From positions 34,619 through 98,618 of the forward strand of contig NZ_JADEWO010000021.1 of the NCBI RefSeq assembly GCF_015207605.1: a stretch of DNA of 64,000 nt. The letters run 5' to 3'. Source of the DNA: Oculatella sp. LEGE 06141. GTDB lineage: Bacteria; Cyanobacteriota; Cyanobacteriia; Elainellales; Elainellaceae. Position 1 is the first letter of the stretch. Each line of letters starts with the position of its first letter. Both the position numbers and the translations under genes were made by a program. The notes under the pieces were generated by a model. That model was not told the origin of the DNA, ran no database searches, and saw only the letters and a program-made list of their open reading frames with translations. Positions 19,661-28,849 of the stretch are shown here, one piece after another.

Positions 19661-22600
19661 CTACTCCCAACTGTGCAGCTCATTGAGCCAATATTGCATC
19701 AAGGCTACCATCTGGCTACGACGAGCCTCAAAGGTGCCAGCGATCCAGATCAGGAGAAGACCTAGCGCAATGCCCATTGCCCAAAGCAGCAAGGACTGAT
19801 CGGCAACAAAGAGCCAGAACTGGCGCAATACTTGAACGATAAAGGTTACTGTGCCGATATAGAGAAACGCCCGCACTCGCAGCACCAGACCAGCCAGAAC
19901 AAAGCCAAGACTGAGTCCGATCGCCACCAGACCCAATCCGAAGTCGGTTCCAACCTGGTAGAGTGCCGTGAAACAGACCAAGACCGTTGCAACACTGCGG
20001 AGAAAATGACGTTTATCTTTGGCCGTGGCAGCACGCAATCCGGGATCAACCTGAGCGACATAGAGCAACGATCCACTCACGATGGCACTGATCCAAAGCG
20101 GTTGCCCCAAGCTGTAGGTATGCAACACTCGCAGCATGACCCAATCCACCAGCACCACGCTGAGATAGGTAAGCCGCATCTGTTGGTTAAAGATGGCAAA
20201 GAAGATGTAGAGTCCAGCGATTAGCAGCAAACTAAGACTGGATACCGTTGAAGCTGTGCCTAGCGCGATCGCCAGCGGCAGCACGATCGCCGCTCGTCGC
20301 CAGGGGTGCAAAGACCAGCCCCACTGCGGCCAGGGCAAAGTATAGAAGAAATAGGAAACCACGGCGGCGATCGCTCCGCCCCAGGGAATGAGCAACTGGA
20401 ATACAGTATCTCCCAGGGCAGTATGAACGGCATAGGCCGTAACCGCAGTGCCTTCAACGATTCCAGCATAGACCCAGAGTTCACCTAAGCGAGGTGGGGT
20501 AGCATTGCGTCCTTGCTGGACAGCATAGCTGGTTAAAACGGCTCCGGCTCCCAAACCGACTAACCCACCGGATTGCACCCCATTGAAAACAGCCATTCCC
20601 AACAAGATGCTGCTCAATCCCCAATGTAAATGAGTGAAAACCGCGATCTCTGGTTTGGTCAGCTTGAGATAGGAGCCGAGCCAAGCTCCCAGAATTTGAT
20701 AAGCGCATAGAATCGCCGTTCCAAGCACAATCATGGCAATCCAGCGATCGCCCATCATCGCGGCTGGTTGCTGCGAGAGTGCGTGTAGCAACACCTCGTA
20801 AGCAGAAACGGTAATGCCAACCAGTGCCAAATAGACCAGTGGCTTAAACTCAGCGCGTCTACGACCAATGCCGATCGCAATCAACGCAATGCCCAGCGTA
20901 CTCCAGCCCGTCCAGTCCTGGAACGTATTCCAGCGCAGGGCAAAGGCCAGAGCGCCATAAAGCAACGGCACAACATGCCAACTGTTGGGTAAATGGGTCA
21001 GGTTCGCTTGGCGTTGCCACCAGTCACCCAGGAGTTGAACCAGTAATCCTAGCGCCACCGTGGCGATCGCCAGATACTGCACAGAGCCGTTTGTAAACCC
21101 TAGAATTTCGACCAGGAACAGTTCTAAGCTCAAGCTCAAGCTGTAAGCGCCCCAACCCGTCGGCACGCGCCAACCTCGATAGGCGATCGCCCCGGCCACA
21201 ATAACGATAGCGATCACCACGGCTACAGAGGCTGAAAGAACCTGACTATAAACCGCCAGAGAGTGCAGGGTGAGTATGCTCAAGCAGAGGCCGCAGAGGG
21301 CGATCGCCCACCCGTCCATAGCCATGGCATAAAGAACCGAAAGGAGATAGCGCCGCAAAGCAGACCGCACCACCCACAATGTGGCTACCGTTGCGGCTAG
21401 CAAGTTGATCGCCAGATCCAGAGAAAGATTGCCGCCATACAGGTGCCAGATAGCGGTTCCAGTAAAAGCAAGGCCAAATCCGACGGTTGGAACAGCCATT
21501 GCCAACCGTGGACGTTGATGGGTATTCACTATCATCAAGCCCGTGCCAATGCCCAAACTGACTAGCCGGGGAAGGGCAATGGGTTGATCGAACAGCCAGA
21601 GCCAGGGTTGGCTTGCCAGTAACGCTACTACGCTCAACTCGGTTGCCAGGTGAGCCTCCGGAAACTGCCGCCGACTGCCGAGCCAGGTTAGAGCGATCGC
21701 GATCGGTAAACTCATGACGATCGCTGTCCCTAACTGGAGGGGAACCATGCCCCACAACAGCGCATAATGGATGGCCGCCAGCACCAACCCCAGATGCCAT
21801 GCACTGCGCCGCCAGCGTCGCCAGGTTTCTCCTACACTGACGCTCCATTCGGCGATCGCGCCTATTAAAAATACCCCTGCCCACAGAGACAAATCGAGTG
21901 CCGGGAAGAACCGGGCAATGGCAGCAATGACGGCAGCTAACCCCGTTGCGTGGGTCAGGTAGATGAGAGACTGCTCGTCTCGTCTCTGGGTCATCACGGC
22001 CAGAATGACAGTAGACAGCGCCAGGTTGAGGACGCGCATCGTGGGATTGGGCACACTCAATAACGCCAACCCCACCCCAAGCGCCAGGGACAATTCCTCG
22101 GCATGGTTAGCCAAAGCAGGTTGCTGCTGTTGCCGTAACTGAGAAGCAAACCACAGCACCAAAACAACATATCCCAGAAAAACCACACCCATTGCTGCCC
22201 ACGGCATGAATGTGGTTCCAGCAATTTGCACTACCTTGAATTGCAGCAAGGCCATGACATGAGGCACCAGAGCCGTTGCGATTCGCCACAGCAGCCAGCC
22301 GCTTTGCAGACCAATGAAAAACAGCAGATTCAAGTCCCGCTGCTGCCAGTGTTGATACAGGCGATCGCGCAGCAGCCACAATGCCAGGCCGCTGATCACC
22401 AACGCCTGCCAGGGACAAACGGTTGGGACCGCACCCAGCCACCCCAACAGCAATAATGTAACGCCGCCCTTTTGCCAGAGCGCTGGAGCCGTCACCGTGT
22501 GGGATAGCCAGATCGAGAGCCAACCGCAAATGCCGATCGCCAAACCTAACTGTTGCAGCGTGACATCAGCGCTCCACAGTGCCCGACCCATCAGCAAGAG

Positions 22601-23659
22601 CAAGGCAAAAGCAATGGTAATAATAACCAGAGAGAGGTCGGTTGGTGGCGAATCGGCTTCTGGTTTGTCAACCGTTGGGTTAATAAGGCGACGATGACCA
22701 GAATACTGATAAACCATCAGCGCTGCCGTACCAATTGTCCCAACATAGGTGGCCATGAGTGGCACCCCTGACCCGTTCCATCCCCAGTGCAGCCAACTTA
22801 GCCCAATACTGTTAAGCAGCAGCAAGCGAGCATGTTGAGAATGGGCGATCGCGGGTTTGAGCAGCACCACGGTGATGCCAGAGAGAATGCAGGTGGAGAT
22901 CGCCATCACAATCCATCCCCAGTCTCGATTCCAGAGTTGAAACGCATCCATCATCCACAGGTTCACTGGAATGATGAGCAAGGTTGTTACCTGCAACATG
23001 CGAGCCGTCATCTGCAAGTTAGATTGCTGAGTTGCCCAACGGCTCGCACCTGCAAACGCCAGTGTGTAGCCGAACAGAATGCCATACTGCCCAACTGGAG
23101 GGAAGTTTTGCCATTGACTGGCGGCCAGAACCCCAGAGGACACTACCACCATAAATACACCCAGCGCCAGCAGCCAGACGACGCTAATTTCTGCCATCAA
23201 TGACTGGAGACGTTGGCTAATCCAACTCGGTTGAACGGCTCTTTTGGGCACTGGTGTCGCATCTATCCCAAGAGATTCAGGCACAAGAGATTCAGGAGAA
23301 TCAATGAATAGTGCGGCTGAGCGGTTGGAATATCCCTGTAGCAGCGGCGTTGCTTCTGGAACGATCGCCTCAGGCAATGCACAGGTTAAATGCCGTTGAC
23401 ACAGTTGTCGAACCTGCGAAGGAGTCAACAATTCCAGGTTTAGCCAGAGTTGCAAGCCTTCTAGAAAAGCAGGGTTTGAAGCATTAACAGAAATCTCTAA
23501 TTTGATCGGGCGGTTGGGTTGGGTTACCACCGGTGACGCCTCCAGCAGAATATAACCAACCATGCCCTGTTGAATGAGAATAGTATCTCTTTTTACATGC
23601 CACTTCTTTAACTGGTTCAAGTTTCGTCGGTTTACCGGCCTGGGAAAACCGTCTGGCAT
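19661..23659 (-). CDS. Giant polytopic membrane protein of unknown function
   Basis: About 1332 residues. The N-terminal ~165 residues are soluble (DGFPRPVNRRNLNQLKKWHVKRDTIL is their opening region) and contain a short motif LTPSQVRQLCQRHLTC reminiscent of DUF2157 N-termini. The remaining ~1150 residues are about 35 hydrophobic spans with very short loops and few charges. No transporter, glycosyltransferase or peptidase motif is visible. The longest frame starts at a TTG (23692); I prefer the ATG at 23659, though neither has a strong ribosome site. It is 195 bp upstream of the secreted helical-repeat gene on the same strand. Confidence 0.8.
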   Translation of the reverse strand: MPDGFPRPVNRRNLNQLKKWHVKRDTILIQQGMVGYILLEASPVVTQPNRPIKLEISVNASNPAFLEGLQLWLNLELLTPSQVRQLCQRHLTCALPEAIVPEATPLLQGYSNRSAALFIDSPESLVPESLGIDATPVPKRAVQPSWISQRLQSLMAEISVVWLLALGVFMVVVSSGVLAASQWQNFPPVGQYGILFGYTLAFAGASRWATQQSNLQMTARMLQVTTLLIIPVNLWMMDAFQLWNRDWGWIVMAISTCILSGITVVLLKPAIAHSQHARLLLLNSIGLSWLHWGWNGSGVPLMATYVGTIGTAALMVYQYSGHRRLINPTVDKPEADSPPTDLSLVIITIAFALLLLMGRALWSADVTLQQLGLAIGICGWLSIWLSHTVTAPALWQKGGVTLLLLGWLGAVPTVCPWQALVISGLALWLLRDRLYQHWQQRDLNLLFFIGLQSGWLLWRIATALVPHVMALLQFKVVQIAGTTFMPWAAMGVVFLGYVVLVLWFASQLRQQQQPALANHAEELSLALGVGLALLSVPNPTMRVLNLALSTVILAVMTQRRDEQSLIYLTHATGLAAVIAAIARFFPALDLSLWAGVFLIGAIAEWSVSVGETWRRWRRSAWHLGLVLAAIHYALLWGMVPLQLGTAIVMSLPIAIALTWLGSRRQFPEAHLATELSVVALLASQPWLWLFDQPIALPRLVSLGIGTGLMIVNTHQRPRLAMAVPTVGFGLAFTGTAIWHLYGGNLSLDLAINLLAATVATLWVVRSALRRYLLSVLYAMAMDGWAIALCGLCLSILTLHSLAVYSQVLSASVAVVIAIVIVAGAIAYRGWRVPTGWGAYSLSLSLELFLVEILGFTNGSVQYLAIATVALGLLVQLLGDWWQRQANLTHLPNSWHVVPLLYGALAFALRWNTFQDWTGWSTLGIALIAIGIGRRRAEFKPLVYLALVGITVSAYEVLLHALSQQPAAMMGDRWIAMIVLGTAILCAYQILGAWLGSYLKLTKPEIAVFTHLHWGLSSILLGMAVFNGVQSGGLVGLGAGAVLTSYAVQQGRNATPPRLGELWVYAGIVEGTAVTAYAVHTALGDTVFQLLIPWGGAIAAVVSYFFYTLPWPQWGWSLHPWRRAAIVLPLAIALGTASTVSSLSLLLIAGLYIFFAIFNQQMRLTYLSVVLVDWVMLRVLHTYSLGQPLWISAIVSGSLLYVAQVDPGLRAATAKDKRHFLRSVATVLVCFTALYQVGTDFGLGLVAIGLSLGFVLAGLVLRVRAFLYIGTVTFIVQVLRQFWLFVADQSLLLWAMGIALGLLLIWIAGTFEARRSQMVALMQYWLNELHSWE

Positions 23660-23819
23660 TAGCCAGTAGTGAGGAGATGCAATGAAACTCAATACTGGGA
23701 GCTGATTGCCTATGCCGATTTCATCAGCCTATCAAAGCGAACCATCCAGGACAAACGAGTGCAGCTATCCATGCTTTAATTGACCAGGAATCAGCCGTTG
23801 ATAACGACCGTCTCAGCCT

Positions 23820-24080
23820 ATGATGTCCATTGTGACAATTCCAGCAACGGGAGAAGCGCCACGGGGATTTGACTATACGGGTGATGCCATTTTTTGTGAA
23901 ATCTGGACGCTCTGTGGAGTGCCTGCTATTACCATCCTCACAGGCTGGAGTGCTAATGAATTACCGCCAAAGTTTCAGGTGATTGGTTCTTATGGGGATG
24001 ACGGTCATACTCTCCGGGTTGCCCACTGGCACGAAACAGAGCTGAAGCGATCGTCGAGTAAGAGCCGTGGTAACGGGTGA
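23820..24080 (+). pseudogene. C-terminal remnant of an amidase-signature enzyme
   Basis: The open frame of about 86 codons contains APRGFDYTGDAIFCEIW, TLCGVPAITI and KFQVIGSYGDDGHTLRVA. These match the last ~70 residues of amidase-signature family hydrolases (the TGDPIFCRPWTLLGVPAI ... GLPVGLQVIG region). The Ser-cisSer-Lys catalytic domain is missing, and no matching coding sequence is found upstream, so this is a truncated relic. Confidence 0.8.
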
Positions 24081-24091
24081 GTAGAAAGCTG

Positions 24092-24121
24092 GTTAATTGG
24101 TTCGACGTTAATTGGTTCAAC
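24092..24121. repeat. Two tandem 15-bp repeats
   Basis: GTTAATTGGTTCGAC is followed directly by GTTAATTGGTTCAAC, one mismatch. It lies just after the amidase relic. No function is apparent. Confidence 0.6.
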
Positions 24122-24146
24122 TTTATAAACAAATTGATAGTCAACC

Positions 24147-24187
24147 AAGCCCCGACTCATTTCCCTGAAGAGAGGGAGTCGGGGCTT
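24147..24187 (-). terminator. Hairpin, likely transcription terminator
   Basis: Perfect 12-bp inverted repeat AAGCCCCGACTC / GAGTCGGGGCTT with a 17-nt loop. It could end transcription of the minus-strand gene at 24363. The downstream U content on that strand is moderate, so the call is not certain. Confidence 0.55.
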
Positions 24188-24362
24188 ATGGCAAAAGTGA
24201 ACAGAGCTTTTGGAGGCGATCGCCTTGATCAATGCTCGCAATGGAACAAGAATAGTAGCAACGTCGCAGAGCAGGCAATAACCCGCCCTACCTGAACTAC
24301 AAACCTTTAGTGGCTCAGCACCTTACCGCTATTGCTTCATCACGGTTACTTAGTTAGGTTGT

Positions 24363-24563
24363 CTAGTTAAGAGTGATGGGTTGCGCGTATTTGAGCAGCA
24401 GCTTTCTGTAGATGATGATTGGTAAAGTCGCAATCCACGAAGACGCGATGATTAAGAGAATAAGCCAGGAAAGAACATCTGTCTTTGGAGTGGACGAATC
24501 TCTCAAGAATTCACGAAGTAAAATTCCACAGGTGAAGATTGCCCCAAGCAGATACGGTGTCAT
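24363..24563 (-). CDS. Small two-helix membrane protein
   Basis: About 66 residues from the ATG at 24563; a TTG 7 codons upstream is also possible. It has two hydrophobic spans (MTPYLLGAIFTCGILL and WLILLIIASSWIATLP) separated by a polar loop with FLRDSSTPKTD, and a basic end. The hydrophobic/polar layout looks like a real small membrane protein rather than chance. Function is unknown. It is isolated between the amidase relic and the amine oxidase. Confidence 0.55.
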   Translation of the reverse strand: MTPYLLGAIFTCGILLREFLRDSSTPKTDVLSWLILLIIASSWIATLPIIIYRKLLLKYAQPITLN

Positions 24564-24684
24564 AGTGGCTTGTTTCAGGTACAACTATCTCTACTTACAG
24601 CGGGTTTGATGAACTTCCGGTAAATTTTCCTGTAAGTCCAATTTGATCTTGATGAAGTAGAGCCGTTGAGCAGGGCGATTGCCC

Positions 24685-26664
24685 TCAGGAATGGCAACAA
24701 TCTCCCAACTTAGGAGCAGAGGGCGGCACATCCATCGCTGGATTTTGTTCAAAGAAGCTGACGGGCTTCAGCATAAACCCGATATAGGCAGTAGGCATCA
24801 CAGGCCAATCTTCGGGACGAGGGACGTGGTGATGCCCAAAGGTATACCAGACAACGACATCAGTGTTTTCGACCGGGCGGTTGGCCTGTGTCCACTGGGG
24901 CAATCCTTCTCCACCCGGATGCTGGTTAGGATAGTCGCCTGCCGGATACTTTTCACTCGGCTCATAGGGAGTTACCCACAGGTGCTTTGTCGTAAATCCG
25001 GCACGCTTGATCAGGCTAGAGTCTGGATGGGCGAAGGGTAGAATGTTTTCACCGGGTGCCAGCTTGTAGCCCACCGCCTGCCCCAAGCTGTTGAGTTTAG
25101 AGGGATTGACGATCTTCCAGTAGCGTCCCTTAAACGGATCGATGGGACGTTGAGCCTCTTGCTCGGTTGCTAGCAATGTGGAGCGGGTGTAACAGGCGTT
25201 GCCATGCGGGTTTTCTGGCCCCAGGGGTACTGGCTCCGTATTCACTTCATAGACGGAGTTGTGGTTACCGTCGATATCAAAGTCGAGCCGCACATTAAAG
25301 AAATGTTGATGCAAATGGGCGTTAAGCTGCGGCGCGATCAAAGTGCCGTATTGCGGCGTTACTCCGGGGGCAACCGCAGATGTGTTCACAATTCCCGTCA
25401 ATTTCACTTCGTATTGAATGCTGCCGTCCTGATAGAAGTACCAGAAAAAGCCATACTCGTAGTTGCCGACGGTGGCGATAAACGACACCACTAAACGGCG
25501 CGATCGCCTCACTTCGGTGTGGTTGGTTCGCCAGTCCATGTGCTTCCAGAGAATACCGTAATCCTCTTCGTGCATACACACAGCGTGGTCGATCTTCATA
25601 ATGCCCCCCCGGCTGTCGTTGAGGATGGCATCGAAATAGTAAATTTCGCCCAGGCAATCGCAGCCTAACGTTAACGAATTGGCTAGCATTCCTACCCCAT
25701 ATTCGCCTACATCAAAAGCGTTTTTGCGGTAGTGGTTGGAACCATCCAAACTCGGATCATTGTAGGGCACCACCATTTCTGCCAATGCTGCCCGGTAGAG
25801 AATAGGGCGAATCTGCCCGTCATCTTCATAGCCAATTTCGTAAAGCACCAGCCCTTCACGAGGCGTAAAGCCAACGCGGAAATGCCACTTTTGCCAGTAA
25901 ACTTTGTAGCCATCTACCTCAAAGCTGGTTCCCTCCGGCTGCACAATTTCCAGGGGCTTCAGGTCAGTCCGAAATTGAGGAATATAGTCGCTGGCATAGT
26001 TCCCTGGCCTGGGTGGTAAAGGCACCACTCCCTTGTCTTCCACCTGGATCACTTCCATCTTGTTCAGGTCAACCACGGCAGTGACTCCCTCAATGGGACG
26101 AGCATAGCCATTGTCGTTTGGTTCCGATCGCACCCAGGCAAAGGTACGGGTAAGCCGCAGCCCCGCTTCCGCTTCAATGCCAAAATTTCCGGCAGACCAG
26201 GGATCGACCATTACCCCATCAAAATTGGTGATGCCTCGCTTTTGCAGAGCCGCCTGAAAGTCGGGGTGCGCCTTAACCGTCGCCTCACATTCCAAAAACT
26301 CATCCAACATGATATTGGGTTGCACTCCCGGAACATGTTTCCAGGAGACGATCGCTGCATCGGTCAGGGAGACGATCGCCTCATAGGTGTGCCCAGTAGT
26401 GTTATCCAACACTACAATGAACGCTTGCCGCTGCATCGCATCCCCTGGCTTAAAGTGTTGCACAACCGACTTTGCGGGTTCGTGCAACACAATGGTGGCA
26501 AAACGATAGCGGTTGGTAATGTGGCGATCGTGGAGCGTGCCCCACTGTGCATCGTCACTAACAATGGCAACCGCCGACGTTATCTCTGCGGCGGTCAGTG
26601 GATCAAGGGGATGTTGAACCAGGGTAGATGGGTGAGGCGCTTTCGGTAAGGGCGTTGTTGTCAT
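24685..26664 (-). CDS. Copper amine oxidase (primary-amine oxidase)
   Basis: 659 residues, the usual length for topaquinone-dependent amine oxidases, which turn primary amines plus O2 into aldehyde, ammonia and H2O2. The topaquinone precursor tyrosine lies in ATVGNYEYGF (consensus T-x-x-N-Y-D/E). The catalytic base is the aspartate of AFDVGEYGVG. Copper ligands are the two histidines of LHQHFFNVRLD and a third in the GHHHVPRPEDWPVMP block. All key residues are present. No signal peptide is seen. CAGGAAA precedes the ATG. It has no obvious operon partner; a catalase-like gene lies 4-7 kb away on the same strand and could deal with peroxide, but that link is speculative. Confidence 0.95.
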   Translation of the reverse strand: MTTTPLPKAPHPSTLVQHPLDPLTAAEITSAVAIVSDDAQWGTLHDRHITNRYRFATIVLHEPAKSVVQHFKPGDAMQRQAFIVVLDNTTGHTYEAIVSLTDAAIVSWKHVPGVQPNIMLDEFLECEATVKAHPDFQAALQKRGITNFDGVMVDPWSAGNFGIEAEAGLRLTRTFAWVRSEPNDNGYARPIEGVTAVVDLNKMEVIQVEDKGVVPLPPRPGNYASDYIPQFRTDLKPLEIVQPEGTSFEVDGYKVYWQKWHFRVGFTPREGLVLYEIGYEDDGQIRPILYRAALAEMVVPYNDPSLDGSNHYRKNAFDVGEYGVGMLANSLTLGCDCLGEIYYFDAILNDSRGGIMKIDHAVCMHEEDYGILWKHMDWRTNHTEVRRSRRLVVSFIATVGNYEYGFFWYFYQDGSIQYEVKLTGIVNTSAVAPGVTPQYGTLIAPQLNAHLHQHFFNVRLDFDIDGNHNSVYEVNTEPVPLGPENPHGNACYTRSTLLATEQEAQRPIDPFKGRYWKIVNPSKLNSLGQAVGYKLAPGENILPFAHPDSSLIKRAGFTTKHLWVTPYEPSEKYPAGDYPNQHPGGEGLPQWTQANRPVENTDVVVWYTFGHHHVPRPEDWPVMPTAYIGFMLKPVSFFEQNPAMDVPPSAPKLGDCCHS

Positions 26665-26953
26665 AAGATTTCCTGAGGTGGCGACGGTTGCTAGAAAAAC
26701 ACCAGGAAAACCCGGTAGATTGCCTCAAAGAGGCAGCCTCAATCAACCTAATCGACTTGTCATAACAAGGCTGTATGAGATATTACCGATTTAGCTCACG
26801 TCAATGTTTCTCTAGAAAACGCCTCTCTAGAAAATCCCTCTCCAGCATCAAGATACAGGGTAAAACGGAGCAAATACCCCGTGCCGAGACTCCCAGATTC
26901 TCGATAAATTCAAGCAATCTTGGGGATCTGCATATGTGATGGCGATCGGCCTA

Positions 26954-27382
26954 TTACCCAACCAAACAACCCGCTTGCTGATGCTTGCTAATCACTTCAA
27001 CAGCAACTTCAACCAGGGTTTTAATGCTAAACGGCTTGCTGATGTAGTGCTGAAATCCAGCATCTAACGCTCGTTTCTCACTAACGTTTCTATCTGCTCC
27101 GCTCATGGCGATCGCTGGAATGCAAGCTATCCCCAATTCTGTTTCACGCTGCCGCCAGGTTGAGAGATAAGAACAGCCGTCACCATCTGGAAGCTTGAGA
27201 TCGGTAAGAATGAGGTCAGGTTTCAATTGCTCTAATACAGATAAACCTGCCGCAATAGACTCAGCAGAGATTACCGTTGCCCCCGCTGATTCCAAAATAA
27301 AGGTGACGAGTTCTCTGGCATCAAAATTATCTTCCACCAAGAGAATCTGTCGTTCTGCTAAGAGGAGAGGTCGGTCTGCCAT
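26954..27382 (-). CDS. Stand-alone response-regulator receiver protein
   Basis: About 142 residues containing only a CheY-like receiver domain. It shows the acidic pocket (LLVEDN), the phospho-acceptor aspartate in LILTDLKLPDG, the Thr/Ser switch in AIAMSGA and the lysine in ISKPFS. I chose the ATG at 27382 (MADRP), since the upstream extension overlaps the neighbouring gene. No output domain, so it likely acts through protein contacts. The 129-residue gene of unknown function starts 62 bp upstream on the same strand. Confidence 0.9.
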   Translation of the reverse strand: MADRPLLLAERQILLVEDNFDARELVTFILESAGATVISAESIAAGLSVLEQLKPDLILTDLKLPDGDGCSYLSTWRQRETELGIACIPAIAMSGADRNVSEKRALDAGFQHYISKPFSIKTLVEVAVEVISKHQQAGCLVG

Positions 27383-27444
27383 AAGCTTTAGTGGTTTTTG
27401 GTGCTTGCAAGTGCAAGTGGCGTAGGAAGGGCAGTGTTGTGTTT

Positions 27445-27834
27445 CTAGGAAAGTGTTTCTGGACAATAGCCTAAGCCCTGAACAAACTGCTGCCGAAATG
27501 CGTCAATTTCGGTGCGATCGGGCTTGCCGTGCGACACGACAGCGATTTGATAGCGACGCATCGTTTCAATTGGAGATTGACCCTGTTCTAAATCCCACAA
27601 ACCGCGCTGGATGCGAACTTCAGGCAGGTAAGGAATGCCTAACTCGTTCAAAAAAGCCCGAAGATTACCATCTTGAAGCGGGGAGAGAGGACGTTCTAGT
27701 TTAATTCTAACGAGCCAACCATCCAATCGATGAATAACGGTCATAAAACGAACGGGCACCCATGAGGCATTGTGAAGATGCTCAACAATCCGTAGAACCA
27801 GGCTGGCATTAGAGAGAGAGTAAAGGTATTCCAT
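27445..27834 (-). CDS. Hypothetical protein next to receiver gene
   Basis: 129 residues, mixed alpha/beta, no recognised domain or signal. Segments such as VPVRFMTVIHRLDGWLVRIKLERPLS and ELGIPYLPEVRIQRGLWDLEQG look like a conserved small cytosolic fold. It is probably co-transcribed with the receiver protein 62 bp downstream, so a role in the same signalling step is possible. I do not recognise the family. Confidence 0.65.
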   Translation of the reverse strand: MEYLYSLSNASLVLRIVEHLHNASWVPVRFMTVIHRLDGWLVRIKLERPLSPLQDGNLRAFLNELGIPYLPEVRIQRGLWDLEQGQSPIETMRRYQIAVVSHGKPDRTEIDAFRQQFVQGLGYCPETLS

Positions 27835-28246
27835 AACAGGGACTCCAAGCTAGACTCAGATTGTTATTGCTTTGGGGTTGAGTAGATTGCTGAATCTTGA
27901 ATGCGCCTATATATGGGCGCAGCGGTTGGGCTTCGGTTCTTGTACCAACCCAATAGAACTGAATCAGCGTTCTCTACTTAAGTGCATATTAGTTTGTTGG
28001 TTTAACTGTGGATAGTCGGAGATCTACCCACTCTCTACAGGAAAACCCTTAGGTAAAAAGGCTCATCAAAGAAATAGCCCTAACTGTTTCCCAAAACTCC
28101 CTGCAACTGATACTCAGCGAAGGGAGTTATATAGGGCTGCGTTAGGGCTAAAATGTGTTCGGGTTAAGGAGTGAAGGAATAACAGCGATCGCTCAACCTC
28201 TAGCTCAACCTCTTAGCTACCAGGAGATTGCGATCGAACTTGACTA
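27835..28246. other. Intergenic region with one hairpin
   Basis: About 410 bp upstream of the 129-residue gene and downstream of the secreted-repeat gene. It holds an inverted repeat AACTCCCT / AGGGAGTT at 28095-28128 (18-nt loop), which may terminate the secreted-repeat transcript. A near-palindrome GCGCCTATATATGGGCGC lies near 27903. No gene is seen. Confidence 0.5.
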
Positions 28247-28588
28247 TCAGCGGTTCAATCCATCAATGAATGAGTCCTGATGGCGGTCATTCAGTCGGTA
28301 AAGGCCAGCTTCAAACGTCTCTTGATGACGCTCAGCCAGGTTTGTTTCGGTGGACAATTCTTTGTTGAGGTTGTCGCGGTAGGACTCGTCGAAGCGATCG
28401 CTTAGCTTGTATAGACCTTCATTAAAGGACTGGTGGTGGCGATCGCTTAGGTGTATATCTGCGCTCAACCCTTTGTTGAAATTATCTCGATACGACTCGT
28501 CAAAGCGTTCAGTCAATCCATAGACGGGTGAATGGGTAATAACCGATAAAACAGCAACCGTTAAACCAGCAGAAAATAAACGTTTCAT
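28247..28588 (-). CDS. Secreted protein built of DRFDESYRD-type repeats
   Basis: 113 residues. A Sec signal peptide (about 1-24, MKRLFSAGLTVAVLSVITHS) is followed by five alternating units of about 15-21 residues: RFDESYRDNFNKGLS, RHHQSFNEGLYKLS, RFDESYRDNLNKELS, RHQETFEAGLYRLN and RHQDSFIDGLNR. The pattern R-h/f-x-x-S/T-F/Y-x-x-x-L recurs, giving an amphipathic helical array with conserved Arg-Asp/Gln and aromatic positions. I do not recognise the family. It stands alone, with a 10-bp inverted repeat 69-97 bp upstream of its start. Confidence 0.75.
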   Translation of the reverse strand: MKRLFSAGLTVAVLSVITHSPVYGLTERFDESYRDNFNKGLSADIHLSDRHHQSFNEGLYKLSDRFDESYRDNLNKELSTETNLAERHQETFEAGLYRLNDRHQDSFIDGLNR

Positions 28589-28656
28589 GGGTATCTTCCT
28601 TGCCTTTCAGGTGAATGCATTCAAGGTATCAACACCGAAGCTATGATCACATCACA

Positions 28657-28685
28657 CAAATGTCATTAAGGTGCTATGACATTTG
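28657..28685. promoter_or_regulatory. Putative operator: CAAATGTCAT/ATGACATTTG inverted repeat
   Basis: Perfect 10-bp arms around a 9-bp spacer, 69-97 bp upstream of the start of the secreted-repeat gene. A further TGTCAT follows at 28684-28689. Symmetry and position fit a dimeric regulator site. No cognate regulator is identified. Confidence 0.45.
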
Positions 28686-28849
28686 TCATCGCGCTAGTTG
28701 CCTGATTGTTCTTCGGGGCATGGAGTTTGGCTATGCTCAATCTATAATCCTTGCCAGTACTGTGGGCTAAGTGCAGCCGCAGCACGGGAAAATAAGCGTT
28801 GCAGGAGTTTTGTCAGTCAACCAGGATAGCTATCCAGACGATCGAAACC

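Noticed and set aside
26806..26842. TCTCTAGAAAA short repeats between the amine oxidase and receiver genes
   Set aside because: Two or three imperfect units only; within chance for AT-rich spacer DNA.
27903..27920. GCGCCTATATATGGGCGC near-palindrome as an operator
   Set aside because: It is isolated, the arms are imperfect (GCGCC/GGGCGC) and nothing else marks it as a site.
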